Assembly: GCA_002331335.1 (NCBI GenBank)
Contig: DCZO01000004.1
Span: 168,380 to 174,205, forward strand
Origin: Nitrospira sp. UBA2082
GTDB taxonomy: Bacteria; Nitrospirota; Nitrospiria; Nitrospirales; Nitrospiraceae
Reading direction: 5' to 3'
DNA length: 5,826 bases
Shown here: piece by piece, positions 1-5,826 of the stretch
Numbering within the stretch: position 1 is the stretch's first letter
How the letters are laid out: each line of letters starts with the position of its first letter
Made by a program: the position numbers and the translations under genes
The notes under the pieces: generated by a model
What the model was told of the DNA's origin: nothing
Database searches by the model: none
What the model saw: only the letters and a program-made list of their open reading frames with translations

Positions 1-41
1 CGGTGTACTACAGACAGTCCGACCGTCAGGCCGTGAACTAA
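1..41 (+). CDS. possible 3' end of an upstream plus-strand gene
   Basis: In frame 3 the first bases read VYYRQSDRQAVN and then stop (TAA at 39-41), which looks like a natural protein tail. A strong plus-strand terminator follows about 85 bases later, so some plus-strand transcript probably ends here. Only a dozen residues are visible and no family can be named. Frame 2 is also open, to the stop at 104-106, but its translation looks less protein-like. The frame choice is a guess. Confidence 0.25.
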   Translation, partial: VYYRQSDRQAVN

Positions 42-104
42 CAGGTGGGTCAGACTGGAGTCAATGGGTCACCCCCATTTTCTACAGCACACTGATCACC
101 TGTT
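40..104. repeat. inverted repeat with nested hairpin in left intergenic region
   Basis: AACAGGTG at 40-47 and CACCTGTT at 97-104 are perfect 8-base complements. Between them, AATGGG (63-68) can pair with CCCATT (74-79) around a 5-base loop and is followed by TTT. This could be 3' UTR structure of a plus-strand transcript ending at the terminator downstream, a weak first terminator, or chance. No known RNA family was recognised. Confidence 0.3.
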
Positions 105-124
105 GATGGCTCGTTGAGGGAAGG

Positions 125-168
125 ATGCCTGGGGCAGTCTTTTGAGGGACTTCCCCAGGCATTTTTCT
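125..168 (+). terminator. strong rho-independent terminator, plus strand
   Basis: ATGCCTGGGG (125-134) pairs perfectly with CCCCAGGCAT (153-162). After one mismatch, AGTC (136-139) pairs with GACT (148-151), giving about 14 base pairs closed by a short loop. The stem runs into TTTTTCT at 162-168. The T tract is on the plus strand only, so the terminator serves a gene entering from the left edge. On the minus strand the hairpin lies about 80 bases past the stop of the Lon-type protease gene. It lacks a U tract there, so it would be a weak terminator at best for that operon. Confidence 0.8.
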
Positions 169-240
169 GATCGCAGGCTCGCAGTCTCGATGAAGCCTTC
201 CAATGAAACAGCATAACGGAAAGGGGGAAAGTCAAAAGAT

Positions 241-2658
241 TTACGGCTCTGTAATGATATGGCTATCCGCTTTTTCTTCCCCTTCGCTCCATTGCGCGAT
301 GGTCTGCGCCATCTCTTCCAATCGCTGAGCCGCGCGGCCGAACACCGTGTCGAGTGGATAGGTGCCATCGAGGCCTCGCTCGCCGGCTGCCACACCGGTG
401 AGCAGCTCCAAGGCTTCGTCGATCGTGTTCACCGCGTAGACGGTAAAATGTCCTGACTCGACGGCTTCCACCACCTCGCGGCGGAGCGCGAGATGTTTTG
501 TGTTGCGGGCCGGAATGATCACACCTTGCTTGCCGGTCAGGCCCTTGCGGGAACAAGATTCAAAGAATCCTTCGATTTTTTCATTTGCACCTCCGATCGG
601 CTGGATCTCCCCCAACTGGTTGACGGAACCGGTCACAGCCAGCCATTGATGGACCGGTAGATCGGCAAGGCTGGACAGAATGGCGACGAGTTCCGCTACG
701 GCCGCGCTGTCCCCTTCCACTTCGGAATAGGTCTGCTCAAACGTCAATGACGCGCTCATGGCGAAGGGATGGGCGCCGGCGAATTTTCCGGCCAGATACC
801 CGGCCAGCGTCAGGACGCCCTTGCTGTGGACCACTCCGGCAAGTTCCGCTTCACGCTGGACATCGATCACGCCCTTGGTACCGACATAGGTCCGGGCCGT
901 AATGCGTGCGGGACGCCCGAACGAGTAATCGCCCAGCTGGTGGACGGAGAGGCCGTTGACTTGGCCCACAACCTCGCCGTCAAGATCGACCATCAACGTG
1001 CCTTCTTTGATCTCATCCTGGATCCAATGCTCGGCCAAGTTCGAGCGGTGGCGCTTGTGCGTCACGGCCGCGTCGACATCCGCGCGGGTCACGAAGGCGC
1101 GGCCTTCTTTCCTCGCCCAATAACCGGCTTCGCGAATGAGATCGCTCACCAGGCTGAATCGAAGAGATAGCCGGTCATGCCGGTCGGCAAAACGGAAGCC
1201 TTGGCGGATGATTTCCGCCACCGCGTCGGCGCCGAAGTGGGGCAGTCCTTCTTCGCGGCATAGTTTGGCGACGAAGCGGGCATATTGGCGGTCCTGGCGT
1301 TCGCTGCGGACCACTTCCGTGTCGAAATCCGCCTTGACCTTGAAGAGTTTGCCGAAGTCTTCTTCATAGGCTTGGAGCAGGTGGTAGAGGATAGGCGGGC
1401 CGACCATGATGATTTTCACATTCACAGGGATGGGCTCGGGCCTCAATCCGGCGGTAGAGAATCCGTAGAATTCTCCCGGGTCTTCGATCTTGACCTCTTT
1501 TGTCTTGATCACGCGCTTCAAGGCATCCCACGAAAATGGCTGTCGTAGCATGTCGAGGGCGTTCACGATCAAGTAGCCGCCGTTGGCCTGGAGCACGGCG
1601 CCTGCGCGGATCTCGGTAAAGTCGGTGTACATGACGCCCATATGCGCCCGCCGCTCGATCTTTCCAATCAGGTTTGTGTAGGTCGGGTGAGGTTCGTCGA
1701 TCACCGGCGCGCCTTTTGTCGGGTCGTGCTCGACGACGAGATTGACGAGATAACGCGTCAGATCCGGCCGGCGGAACTCAAGGCCGGGAATCGCGATGGT
1801 CGGCCCTTCGTGCGGCAGGAAGTCTTTGTAGTGATGGACGATGTTGTCACGCAATCGTTCCAGAAAGGCGGATACCGCCGGCAGGTTTTGGTAAGTCCGC
1901 CGCATCGTTTCATGGCGGCCCTCCAGCACGTTGGTGACCACTTGGCGGTCAAGATTGCGCAGTTCCTGCTCCGCTTCCTTCTCCAATCCGTGGATGCGCA
2001 CATGGAATTCGCGGATCTCGCCTTCCAGCATCTTGCGCCGCTGGGTCAGATCCTGCTGCTCCTGCTCGGTCATGCCCTCCATCTCTTCTTCCGTCATGGC
2101 ATGGCCGTTCTTCAGCGAGACTAATCCAAAGCCGGCGGGCGTTTCTTCGAAGCCGAATCCTCTGGCGCGGCTTAATTCCGTCAAATCATGGAACAGGGAT
2201 TTCTTCTTGCCCTCCGTGTCTTCGTGCAGCTTGGCTTTGGCGTCGAGGTATTTCTTGCTTTCGAAGGCACCGGGGATATCGCGGCGCAAACTCTCGATGA
2301 AGGAAGCCATCTCCCGCTTGAAGGCGCAACCCTGTCCGGCTGGAAACGACAGGCAGATCGGGCGTGAGGCGTCTTGAAAATTGTTGACGTAACACAAGTC
2401 GGACGGGGCGGTGGCCCCTTGCGCCAGTCGTGTGACCATCTGGCGAACCAGCGTGCCTTTCCCGGTGCCGACCGGGCCGGAGACGTAGAGATTGAACCCC
2501 GCGCTCTTCATGCCCAGGCCGAACTCCAGCGCCTCCACCGCCCGTTCTTGTCCGATGATTTCGGTGAGAGGCTCCAGCTCGCTTGTATCCTCGAAGCCCA
2601 GGTGCCCGGGGTCGATCATCGGGGCCAGCATCGAGACAGGGACTTTGAATTTCTCCAT
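241..2658 (-). CDS. AAA+ ATPase / Lon-family serine protease (AAA_32 plus Lon C-terminal domain, YcbZ/LonB-like)
   Basis: This 805-residue protein is predicted to be a soluble ATP-dependent protease that unfolds and cleaves cytosolic proteins. The Walker A loop GPVGTGKGT is at residues 61-69 (Lys67). A long, largely helical insertion follows (about 115-290), with a charged likely coiled coil around 185-240. The Walker B-like strand GGYLIVNALDML (360-371) is weak, with Asn-Ala before Leu-Asp where a DE pair is usual. A helical AAA lid covers about 455-530. The C-terminal Lon proteolytic domain (about 550-755) has the Ser-Lys dyad intact: Ser651 in EGDSAAVAEL and Lys694 in GGANEKIEGF. There is no N-terminal LAN domain of classical Lon and no membrane segment, which places it in the YcbZ/LonB-like group (E. 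coli YcbZ is about 586 aa). The charged tail of about 50 residues after 755 is unassigned. The ATG start lies 6 bases after the stop of the upstream HPF-like gene and has no good Shine-Dalgarno (GAAGG is 14 bases away), so translational coupling is likely. Family call is firm; substrates are unknown. Confidence 0.93.
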   Translation of the reverse strand: MEKFKVPVSMLAPMIDPGHLGFEDTSELEPLTEIIGQERAVEALEFGLGMKSAGFNLYVSGPVGTGKGTLVRQMVTRLAQGATAPSDLCYVNNFQDASRPICLSFPAGQGCAFKREMASFIESLRRDIPGAFESKKYLDAKAKLHEDTEGKKKSLFHDLTELSRARGFGFEETPAGFGLVSLKNGHAMTEEEMEGMTEQEQQDLTQRRKMLEGEIREFHVRIHGLEKEAEQELRNLDRQVVTNVLEGRHETMRRTYQNLPAVSAFLERLRDNIVHHYKDFLPHEGPTIAIPGLEFRRPDLTRYLVNLVVEHDPTKGAPVIDEPHPTYTNLIGKIERRAHMGVMYTDFTEIRAGAVLQANGGYLIVNALDMLRQPFSWDALKRVIKTKEVKIEDPGEFYGFSTAGLRPEPIPVNVKIIMVGPPILYHLLQAYEEDFGKLFKVKADFDTEVVRSERQDRQYARFVAKLCREEGLPHFGADAVAEIIRQGFRFADRHDRLSLRFSLVSDLIREAGYWARKEGRAFVTRADVDAAVTHKRHRSNLAEHWIQDEIKEGTLMVDLDGEVVGQVNGLSVHQLGDYSFGRPARITARTYVGTKGVIDVQREAELAGVVHSKGVLTLAGYLAGKFAGAHPFAMSASLTFEQTYSEVEGDSAAVAELVAILSSLADLPVHQWLAVTGSVNQLGEIQPIGGANEKIEGFFESCSRKGLTGKQGVIIPARNTKHLALRREVVEAVESGHFTVYAVNTIDEALELLTGVAAGERGLDGTYPLDTVFGRAAQRLEEMAQTIAQWSEGEEKADSHIITEP

Positions 2659-2664
2659 GGTGTT

Positions 2665-3219
2665 CTACCGTGCCTTCGACGCCATCGTGGGCGGAAGTGA
2701 CACGACGGTGGCCTGTGGACCTTTCTTCCCTTCTTCGAGCCCGAAGACGACTTCCGTGCCGTCATCGAGCCGCTCGAAGGCAATGCCTTGCAGCGCGTTT
2801 GCATGGAAATAGACCTCACCACCTCCCTCTTTCAGAATGAATCCGTATCGCTCCTTGGGAAAGAGCTTGCAGACCACACCGCGATGGGGCGGCACGGGCG
2901 GCAGGCGCACTTCCGTCTTCGCGCGTTTCTCCCGATACTTGCGCAATTCAATGCCGACGGCATCGAACGCGGCCCTGATGGCTTCCTCGAACGTCTTATC
3001 TTCTTTTCTTGCCGTGAGCGTGTGGCGTCCTGGCAGCGTGACGACAACCAGCGCTTCTGCGACGTTCGCCAGTTTCTTGTGGTGCCGATTCTTGATCAAC
3101 GTGACACGGCTATGAATCAGATCCTCGTGCCCCCGTTGCAGATCGTCCATACGGGCTTCGATCTCCGACTTCCAGCGAGGGGTCATTGCGACATTGCGGC
3201 TTTCAATTTCCAGTTCCAT
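2665..3219 (-). CDS. HPF/RaiA-family ribosome-associated protein fused to a cold-shock domain
   Basis: This 184-residue protein has two domains. Residues about 1-105 match the S30AE/HPF fold (strand MELEIESRNV, helix about 14-30, strands about 35-72, helix about 76-98), which binds the small ribosomal subunit and promotes hibernation in stationary phase. Residues about 112-175 form a cold-shock (OB-fold) domain: GVVCKLFPKERYGFI carries a variant RNP1 and VYFHANAL (136-143) is RNP2. The closing strand is followed by EEGKKGPQATVV. Classical RNP1 has KGFGFI; ERYGFI keeps Tyr and Phe for nucleic-acid stacking. Long HPF proteins usually carry a dimerisation domain at the C-terminus; here an RNA-binding domain takes that place. 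The start is supported by GGAGG four bases upstream. It is first in an operon with the Lon-type protease. I infer a role in silencing or protecting ribosomes under stress. Confidence 0.9.
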   Translation of the reverse strand: MELEIESRNVAMTPRWKSEIEARMDDLQRGHEDLIHSRVTLIKNRHHKKLANVAEALVVVTLPGRHTLTARKEDKTFEEAIRAAFDAVGIELRKYREKRAKTEVRLPPVPPHRGVVCKLFPKERYGFILKEGGGEVYFHANALQGIAFERLDDGTEVVFGLEEGKKGPQATVVSLPPTMASKAR

Positions 3220-3223
3220 GGTG

Positions 3224-3228
3224 CCTCC
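3224..3228 (-). promoter_or_regulatory. Shine-Dalgarno of the HPF/cold-shock gene
   Basis: On the minus strand GGAGG precedes the ATG at 3219-3217 with a 4-base spacer (CACC). It is the only strong Shine-Dalgarno seen at a gene start in this window and fixes the start of the 184-residue protein. No clear -10/-35 pair was found upstream. Confidence 0.7.
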
Positions 3229-3387
3229 AGGCTATGCCGATCCGGTTCTTTGTCCACAGCAAAGATCAGCAAACGATATGCCTACATTGGAACGGGCTCC
3301 AACCGCAGGACCGGTGGGGCGGCGCTCGATGTTTCCACGATTCTTCATGCCCTGTCCTGCCCTTCATCCCAATCGGCGCGACGGATG

Positions 3388-3444
3388 TGGCGCATTTTCC
3401 CACAGTGTGGTTCCGAGCGATGGGGCTCGATGCGCCAGTTTTAA
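3388..3444. other. possible branched stem-loop (three-way junction)
   Basis: TGGCGCAT (3388-3395) and ATGCGCCA (3430-3437) are perfect 8-base complements. Two smaller hairpins fit inside: CCAC/GTGG (3400-3403 with 3407-3410) and CGAGC/GCTCG (3414-3418 with 3425-3429). The second ends flush against the outer arm. GTTTTAAG follows on the plus strand. It could be a 5' UTR structure of the HPF transcript on the minus strand, a weak plus-strand terminator, a small RNA, or chance in GC-rich DNA. Confidence 0.3.
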
Positions 3445-3492
3445 GAGGTCGCTTTCTCACATGCTGCCCCTGTTCCTTGATTTCTTGCCAGG

Positions 3493-3588
3493 GCCGTCAT
3501 GCGTCAATCGTCAACCGTGAGGAAGGTGCAGAAAGACGGTCTCCCAGAGGCTCTTCCGTTTGACGAATGACCGATGACGAATGACGGG
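3493..3588. repeat. head-to-head pair of TGACGAA-type heptamer arrays
   Basis: Positions 3561-3588 are four tandem 7-base units on the plus strand: TGACGAA, TGACCGA, TGACGAA and TGACGGG. Positions 3520-3493, read on the minus strand, hold four units of the same type: TCACGGT, TGACGAT, TGACGCA and TGACGGC. The two arrays face each other across a 40-base spacer and match as an inverted repeat at 19 of 25 positions, with 12 of the outermost 13 identical. The right array ends 44 bases before the phosphotransferase start. Function is unknown; candidates are a REP-like element, a protein-binding array or a transcript hairpin. Confidence 0.65.
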
Positions 3589-3632
3589 TTCATGGGCTCC
3601 TTGGTGGAACATGACTTGCGTGAATTTGGTGC

Positions 3633-4721
3633 ATGCCGACGCTTCGCAAGGACCAGCTCCAACAGTATCTTCGGGATCGGTTCGGTCCCGAGGTGGCGCT
3701 TTTGTCGTATAAGGTCATTGGCAAGGCCAGTTCGAAGGGGGAACAGAAGCGCTATGGATATGGGGCGCCGGTCAAATTGACGTTTCGCCTCGGCCGTCGG
3801 CTGCAATCCGCCGTGCTGGAAACCATGAGGCCCGGACCCTTCGGGCATGAGCACATGGCCGACCGCGCTCAAGCGATCTTGTGGGACTATGATTCGTACG
3901 GCCGGTTGCCTCGCCATGTGAAGGCGCTCGATGTGGGGGCGTTCGACGGCACGCAGGCGCTCTTCTCCGTGGCCGAAGCCCGCGAGTTCTTCGTGTTGAA
4001 CGAATGGGCGGAAGGAACAAGCTACCATCTGGACCTTGAACGGCTCGCGAAGGGTGGGTCGCTCCGAAAACTTGATCGTGACCGGGTAGGGGCGCTTGCC
4101 CGCTATCTCGCGCAGATCCATGCAACGAAACGGCGGGATTCGGATCTGTACAAGCGCCGGCTCCGTGAATTGATCGGCCACGGTGAATGTATCATGGGGC
4201 TGACCGACAGTTATCCCAAGCAATACGGGTTCATCACCGCGGATTTGTTGCGCACGGTGGAAGAAGCCTGCAACCGGTGGCGGTGGCGCCTGCGAGACCA
4301 AGCAGGCCGGCTGTCTCAAGTCCACGGGGATTTCCATCCGTACAATGTGCTGTTCCGCGCAGGGACGGACTTTTCCGTGTTGGACCGGTCGCGCGGGGAA
4401 TGGGGTGAACCGGCCGACGATGTGACCGCGATGACGATCAATTATGTACTCTGTTCTCTGATTCGATGGGGCAAGCTCCGAGGCCCATTTGAAGCGCTGT
4501 TCCGGTTGTTCTGGGACACCTATATTGAAGCCAGCGGCGACAAGGGGGTGACCGGAGCCGCAGCGCCCTTCTTCGCATTTCGTGGTCTGGTCGTGGCGAG
4601 TCCCGTCTGGTATCCCAACCTGACAATCGACGTGCGCCGCAGTCTTTTCCGCTTCATTGAGAACGTGCTCGATGTTCCGCGCTTTGAACCGGATCGGGTG
4701 AATGAGTATTGCGGTATTTAG
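3633..4721 (+). CDS. aminoglycoside phosphotransferase (APH)/choline kinase-fold protein
   Basis: This 362-residue soluble protein has a protein-kinase-like fold and should transfer phosphate from ATP to a small molecule. The catalytic (Brenner) motif is VHGDFHPYNVLF at 230-241: Asp233 is the predicted base, and His235 and Asn238 fit metal and loop roles. The DFG-equivalent is Asp251 in VLDRSRGEWGEPADDV, followed by the helix typical of APH proteins. The N-lobe is less typical: the strand that usually carries the ATP-binding lysine reads SAVLETMRP (59-67) with no Lys. It is followed by an acidic/aromatic helix (HEHMADRAQAILWDY). No antibiotic-resistance role is implied; the family also covers choline, homoserine and sugar kinases. 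The ATG at 3633 is the first usable start after an in-frame TGA at 3621, and no Shine-Dalgarno is evident. An APS-kinase-like gene follows 91 bases downstream on the same strand and is probably cotranscribed. Fold is firm; substrate is unknown. Confidence 0.85.
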   Translation: MPTLRKDQLQQYLRDRFGPEVALLSYKVIGKASSKGEQKRYGYGAPVKLTFRLGRRLQSAVLETMRPGPFGHEHMADRAQAILWDYDSYGRLPRHVKALDVGAFDGTQALFSVAEAREFFVLNEWAEGTSYHLDLERLAKGGSLRKLDRDRVGALARYLAQIHATKRRDSDLYKRRLRELIGHGECIMGLTDSYPKQYGFITADLLRTVEEACNRWRWRLRDQAGRLSQVHGDFHPYNVLFRAGTDFSVLDRSRGEWGEPADDVTAMTINYVLCSLIRWGKLRGPFEALFRLFWDTYIEASGDKGVTGAAAPFFAFRGLVVASPVWYPNLTIDVRRSLFRFIENVLDVPRFEPDRVNEYCGI

Positions 4722-4723
4722 AA

Positions 4724-4827
4724 GGCGTCATTCGAAGCATTGAGACAGATCGTTTGCCCCCTCGCATGCAGAGCACATCGTTGTTTCAGGGTTTACGATT
4801 GGCGAATGACCAATGACGATTGACGGT
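4724..4827. repeat. second heptamer array with a short inverted partner, between the two kinase genes
   Basis: Positions 4800-4827 are four 7-base units: TGGCGAA, TGACCAA, TGACGAT and TGACGGT. This is the same type, number and order of final unit as the array at 3561-3588. GTCATTCG at 4727-4734, just after the phosphotransferase stop, is the exact complement of CGAATGAC at 4803-4810. The layout therefore again resembles inward-facing arms, though the left arm is reduced to about one and a half units. The array overlaps the first five codons of the downstream kinase gene. Confidence 0.6.
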
Positions 4828-5349
4828 GGTTCCAAAGGGTACGCCATTTGGCTTACAGGCCTGCCTGCATCGGGCAAGAGCACCATCGTCGCCGCGCTGA
4901 GACCTCAGCTCGAAGGCTTGGGTTATGTGGTCGAGGTCCTGGAGTCCGATGCCGTCAGGCGCATTCTCACTCCGGCCCCGACTTATTCGCATGAGGAGCG
5001 GGAACTCTTCTATCGCGCGTTGGCATTCATGGGCGCGAGACTGGTGGCGCACGGAGTCACGGTAATCTTCGATGCGACAGCCAACCGGCGGGCCTATCGG
5101 GATTTCGCCCGGACCCTGATTCCAAAGTTCATTGAGGTGGCGGTGGAATGTCCGTTGGAGCTAGCCATGCAGCGCGACTACAAAGGGACGTATCGGCGGG
5201 GCCAGCAGGGTGAATCCACAACCGTGCCGGGATTGCAAGATCCCTACGAAGCGCCGCTGAATCCGGAGGTGACGATTGATACTACGAAGCTTTCCGCTAA
5301 AGAAGCAGTTGGGATGATTATGCAGTCGCTCAAAGAGAGTTTCAGATAA
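4813..5349 (+). CDS. cysC: adenylyl-sulfate kinase (APS kinase) family protein
   Basis: This 178-residue P-loop kinase is a little shorter than E. coli CysC (about 200 aa). The classic reaction is ATP plus adenylyl sulfate to PAPS in sulfate activation. The Walker A loop GLPASGKST is at 16-24 (Lys22). The lid and end of the family are well kept: YKGTYRRGQQG (123-133) matches the KGLYKKAR-type segment, and VPGLQDPYEAPLNPEVTIDT (138-157) matches the family's GIDDPYEAPENPE signature. Two substrate-site motifs differ. DGDNVR is ESDAVRR (44-50), and the usual FISPYR is FDATANRR (86-93), which looks more like generic AAA_33 small-molecule kinases. No sulfurylase or cysDN gene is visible nearby. The ATG at 4813 is the only usable start, because an in-frame TGA lies two codons upstream. 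It lies within a heptamer array and has no Shine-Dalgarno. The family call is firm, APS specificity less so. Confidence 0.82.
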   Translation: MTIDGGSKGYAIWLTGLPASGKSTIVAALRPQLEGLGYVVEVLESDAVRRILTPAPTYSHEERELFYRALAFMGARLVAHGVTVIFDATANRRAYRDFARTLIPKFIEVAVECPLELAMQRDYKGTYRRGQQGESTTVPGLQDPYEAPLNPEVTIDTTKLSAKEAVGMIMQSLKESFR

Positions 5350-5388
5350 CCACCTTCTCACAAAGTGTTTAAGCACACGATGTTCCGG

Positions 5389-5826
5389 TCATTCCTCCCG
5401 CTTCAGGTATTGCAATAGCCACTTGCCCGCCTGTTCCGCCACCTGTTCCAACGTACCAGGTTCCTCGAAGAGGTGGGTGGCGCCGGGGACGATGACTAAT
5501 TTCTTCTCACAGGTCAGCAACTCGTAGGCGCCCTGGTTCATCTCAATGACCGGCTCGTCCCAGCCTCCGACGATCAGGAGGGTTGGCGCGGTCACGCGCT
5601 GGAGATACGGTTCGGCCAGGTCGGGCCGTCCCCCTCGCGACACAACAGCCTTGACGTTAGACGGGTCTCGCGCGGCTGCTTGCAAGGCTGCGCCTGCACC
5701 GGTGCTCGCGCCGAAATAGCCGACTCCGAGATTAGTCGTCCGTGGCTCTGCTTCCAGCCAAACCTTGGCCAGCAAAAGCCGATCCGCCAGCAGGTCGATA
5801 TCGAACACCTTGCGCCGGTCGTCGGC
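5389..5826 (-). CDS. alpha/beta hydrolase, dienelactone hydrolase family (partial, 5' end beyond the window)
   Basis: The frame is open to the right edge, so only the last 145 residues are visible and roughly the N-terminal third is missing. An internal GTG at 5808 is not the likely start, because upstream codons (ADDRRK) read as the same protein. Numbering from the edge, the nucleophile elbow is GYFGASTGAG with Ser41, the acid is Asp90 in GGWDEPV, and the base is His118 in PGATHLF. The catalytic triad is therefore complete. This family hydrolyses esters or lactones, and relatives are often fused or adjacent to phosphoribosyltransferases; that neighbour, if present, would lie outside the window. 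The gene converges on the APS-kinase-like gene with a 39-base gap (5350-5388) that holds no clear terminator. The substrate cannot be predicted. Confidence 0.85.
   Translation of the reverse strand, partial: ADDRRKVFDIDLLADRLLLAKVWLEAEPRTTNLGVGYFGASTGAGAALQAAARDPSNVKAVVSRGGRPDLAEPYLQRVTAPTLLIVGGWDEPVIEMNQGAYELLTCEKKLVIVPGATHLFEEPGTLEQVAEQAGKWLLQYLKREE

Larger units (their letters stand above)
3220..3632. other. 413-base divergent intergenic region
   Basis: This region separates the minus-strand HPF/Lon operon from the plus-strand kinase pair and should hold promoters for both. I could not place a convincing sigma-70 or sigma-54 promoter. Open frames here (for example plus 3186-3563 and 3194-3520) run through from the HPF gene's antisense and give Cys/Ser/Arg-rich translations without domain character. 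Two structured elements fall inside: a possible branched hairpin (3388-3437) and a head-to-head pair of heptamer arrays (3493-3588). Confidence 0.6.

Noticed and set aside
1..124. A known structured RNA (tmRNA, RNase P RNA or 6S RNA 3' end) before the terminator
   Set aside because: No diagnostic conserved segment was seen; only generic inverted repeats are present.
1642..2124. 160-residue plus-strand open frame opposite the Lon-type protease gene
   Set aside because: It is a shadow of the protease reading frame and shows no recognisable motif.
2788..3563. Plus-strand open frames (218 and 125 residues) crossing from the HPF antisense into the intergenic region
   Set aside because: They overlap a firmly assigned gene, have Cys/Arg/Ser-rich translations and no good ribosome binding site.
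3574..3780. Plus-strand frame starting MTNDGFMGSLV just before the phosphotransferase
   Set aside because: The start is a by-product of the heptamer array (ATGAC), and most of the frame is out of phase with the real gene.
3504..4337. 277-residue open frame on the minus strand opposite the phosphotransferase gene
   Set aside because: It is antisense to a gene with clear APH motifs, its translation is Pro/Arg/His-rich without domain features, and such frames are common opposite GC-rich genes.
3633..4721. Antibiotic-resistance gene
   Set aside because: The APH fold alone does not show drug specificity. There is no mobile-element context and the N-lobe is atypical.
5350..5388. Possible terminator between the convergent genes (GTGTTTAAGCAC)
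   Set aside because: It is only a short imperfect palindrome with no GC-rich stem or T tract.
5381..5396. Single GAATGACCGG match to the heptamer unit at the hydrolase stop codon (minus strand)
   Set aside because: There is only one unit, with no tandem copy, and it is explained by the Glu-stop codons; probably chance.

Overview
The window reads as ordinary chromosomal DNA from a GC-rich bacterium. It has no tRNA, rRNA, CRISPR array or insertion sequence. Gene content fits an environmental bacterium, and my best guess is the Nitrospira group (Nitrospirota). That guess rests on three remembered associations: a ribosome-hibernation factor fused to a cold-shock domain, an AAA/Lon-type protease of the YcbZ-like family, and intergenic TGACGAA-type heptamer arrays. 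It is inference and was not tested by any search.

Layout. Positions 1-240 hold the possible last codons of a plus-strand gene and a strong plus-strand intrinsic terminator at 125-168. Positions 241-3219 are a minus-strand two-gene operon. The promoter-proximal gene encodes a 184-residue HPF/RaiA-like protein with a C-terminal cold-shock domain. Six bases after its stop comes an 805-residue ATP-dependent Lon-family serine protease. Both products point to protein-synthesis and proteostasis control under stress. Positions 3220-3632 are a divergent intergenic region without a convincing gene. It contains a possible branched hairpin and a large inverted pair of heptamer arrays.

Positions 3633-5349 are a plus-strand pair: an aminoglycoside-phosphotransferase-fold kinase (362 aa) and a small P-loop kinase of the adenylyl-sulfate kinase family (178 aa). 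A third heptamer array lies between them, and the start codon of the second gene sits inside it. The pair resembles, as separate genes, the architecture of known APH/P-loop-kinase fusion proteins. Both enzymes depart from their family consensus at substrate- or nucleotide-binding positions, so the substrates are open. A convergent, partial alpha/beta-hydrolase gene (dienelactone hydrolase family) occupies 5389-5826 and runs off the right edge.

The most unusual signals are the dispersed heptamer arrays and their overlap with a start codon, the unusual kinase pair, and the HPF-cold-shock fusion coupled to a Lon-type protease. I did not find a clear new defence or mobile system.
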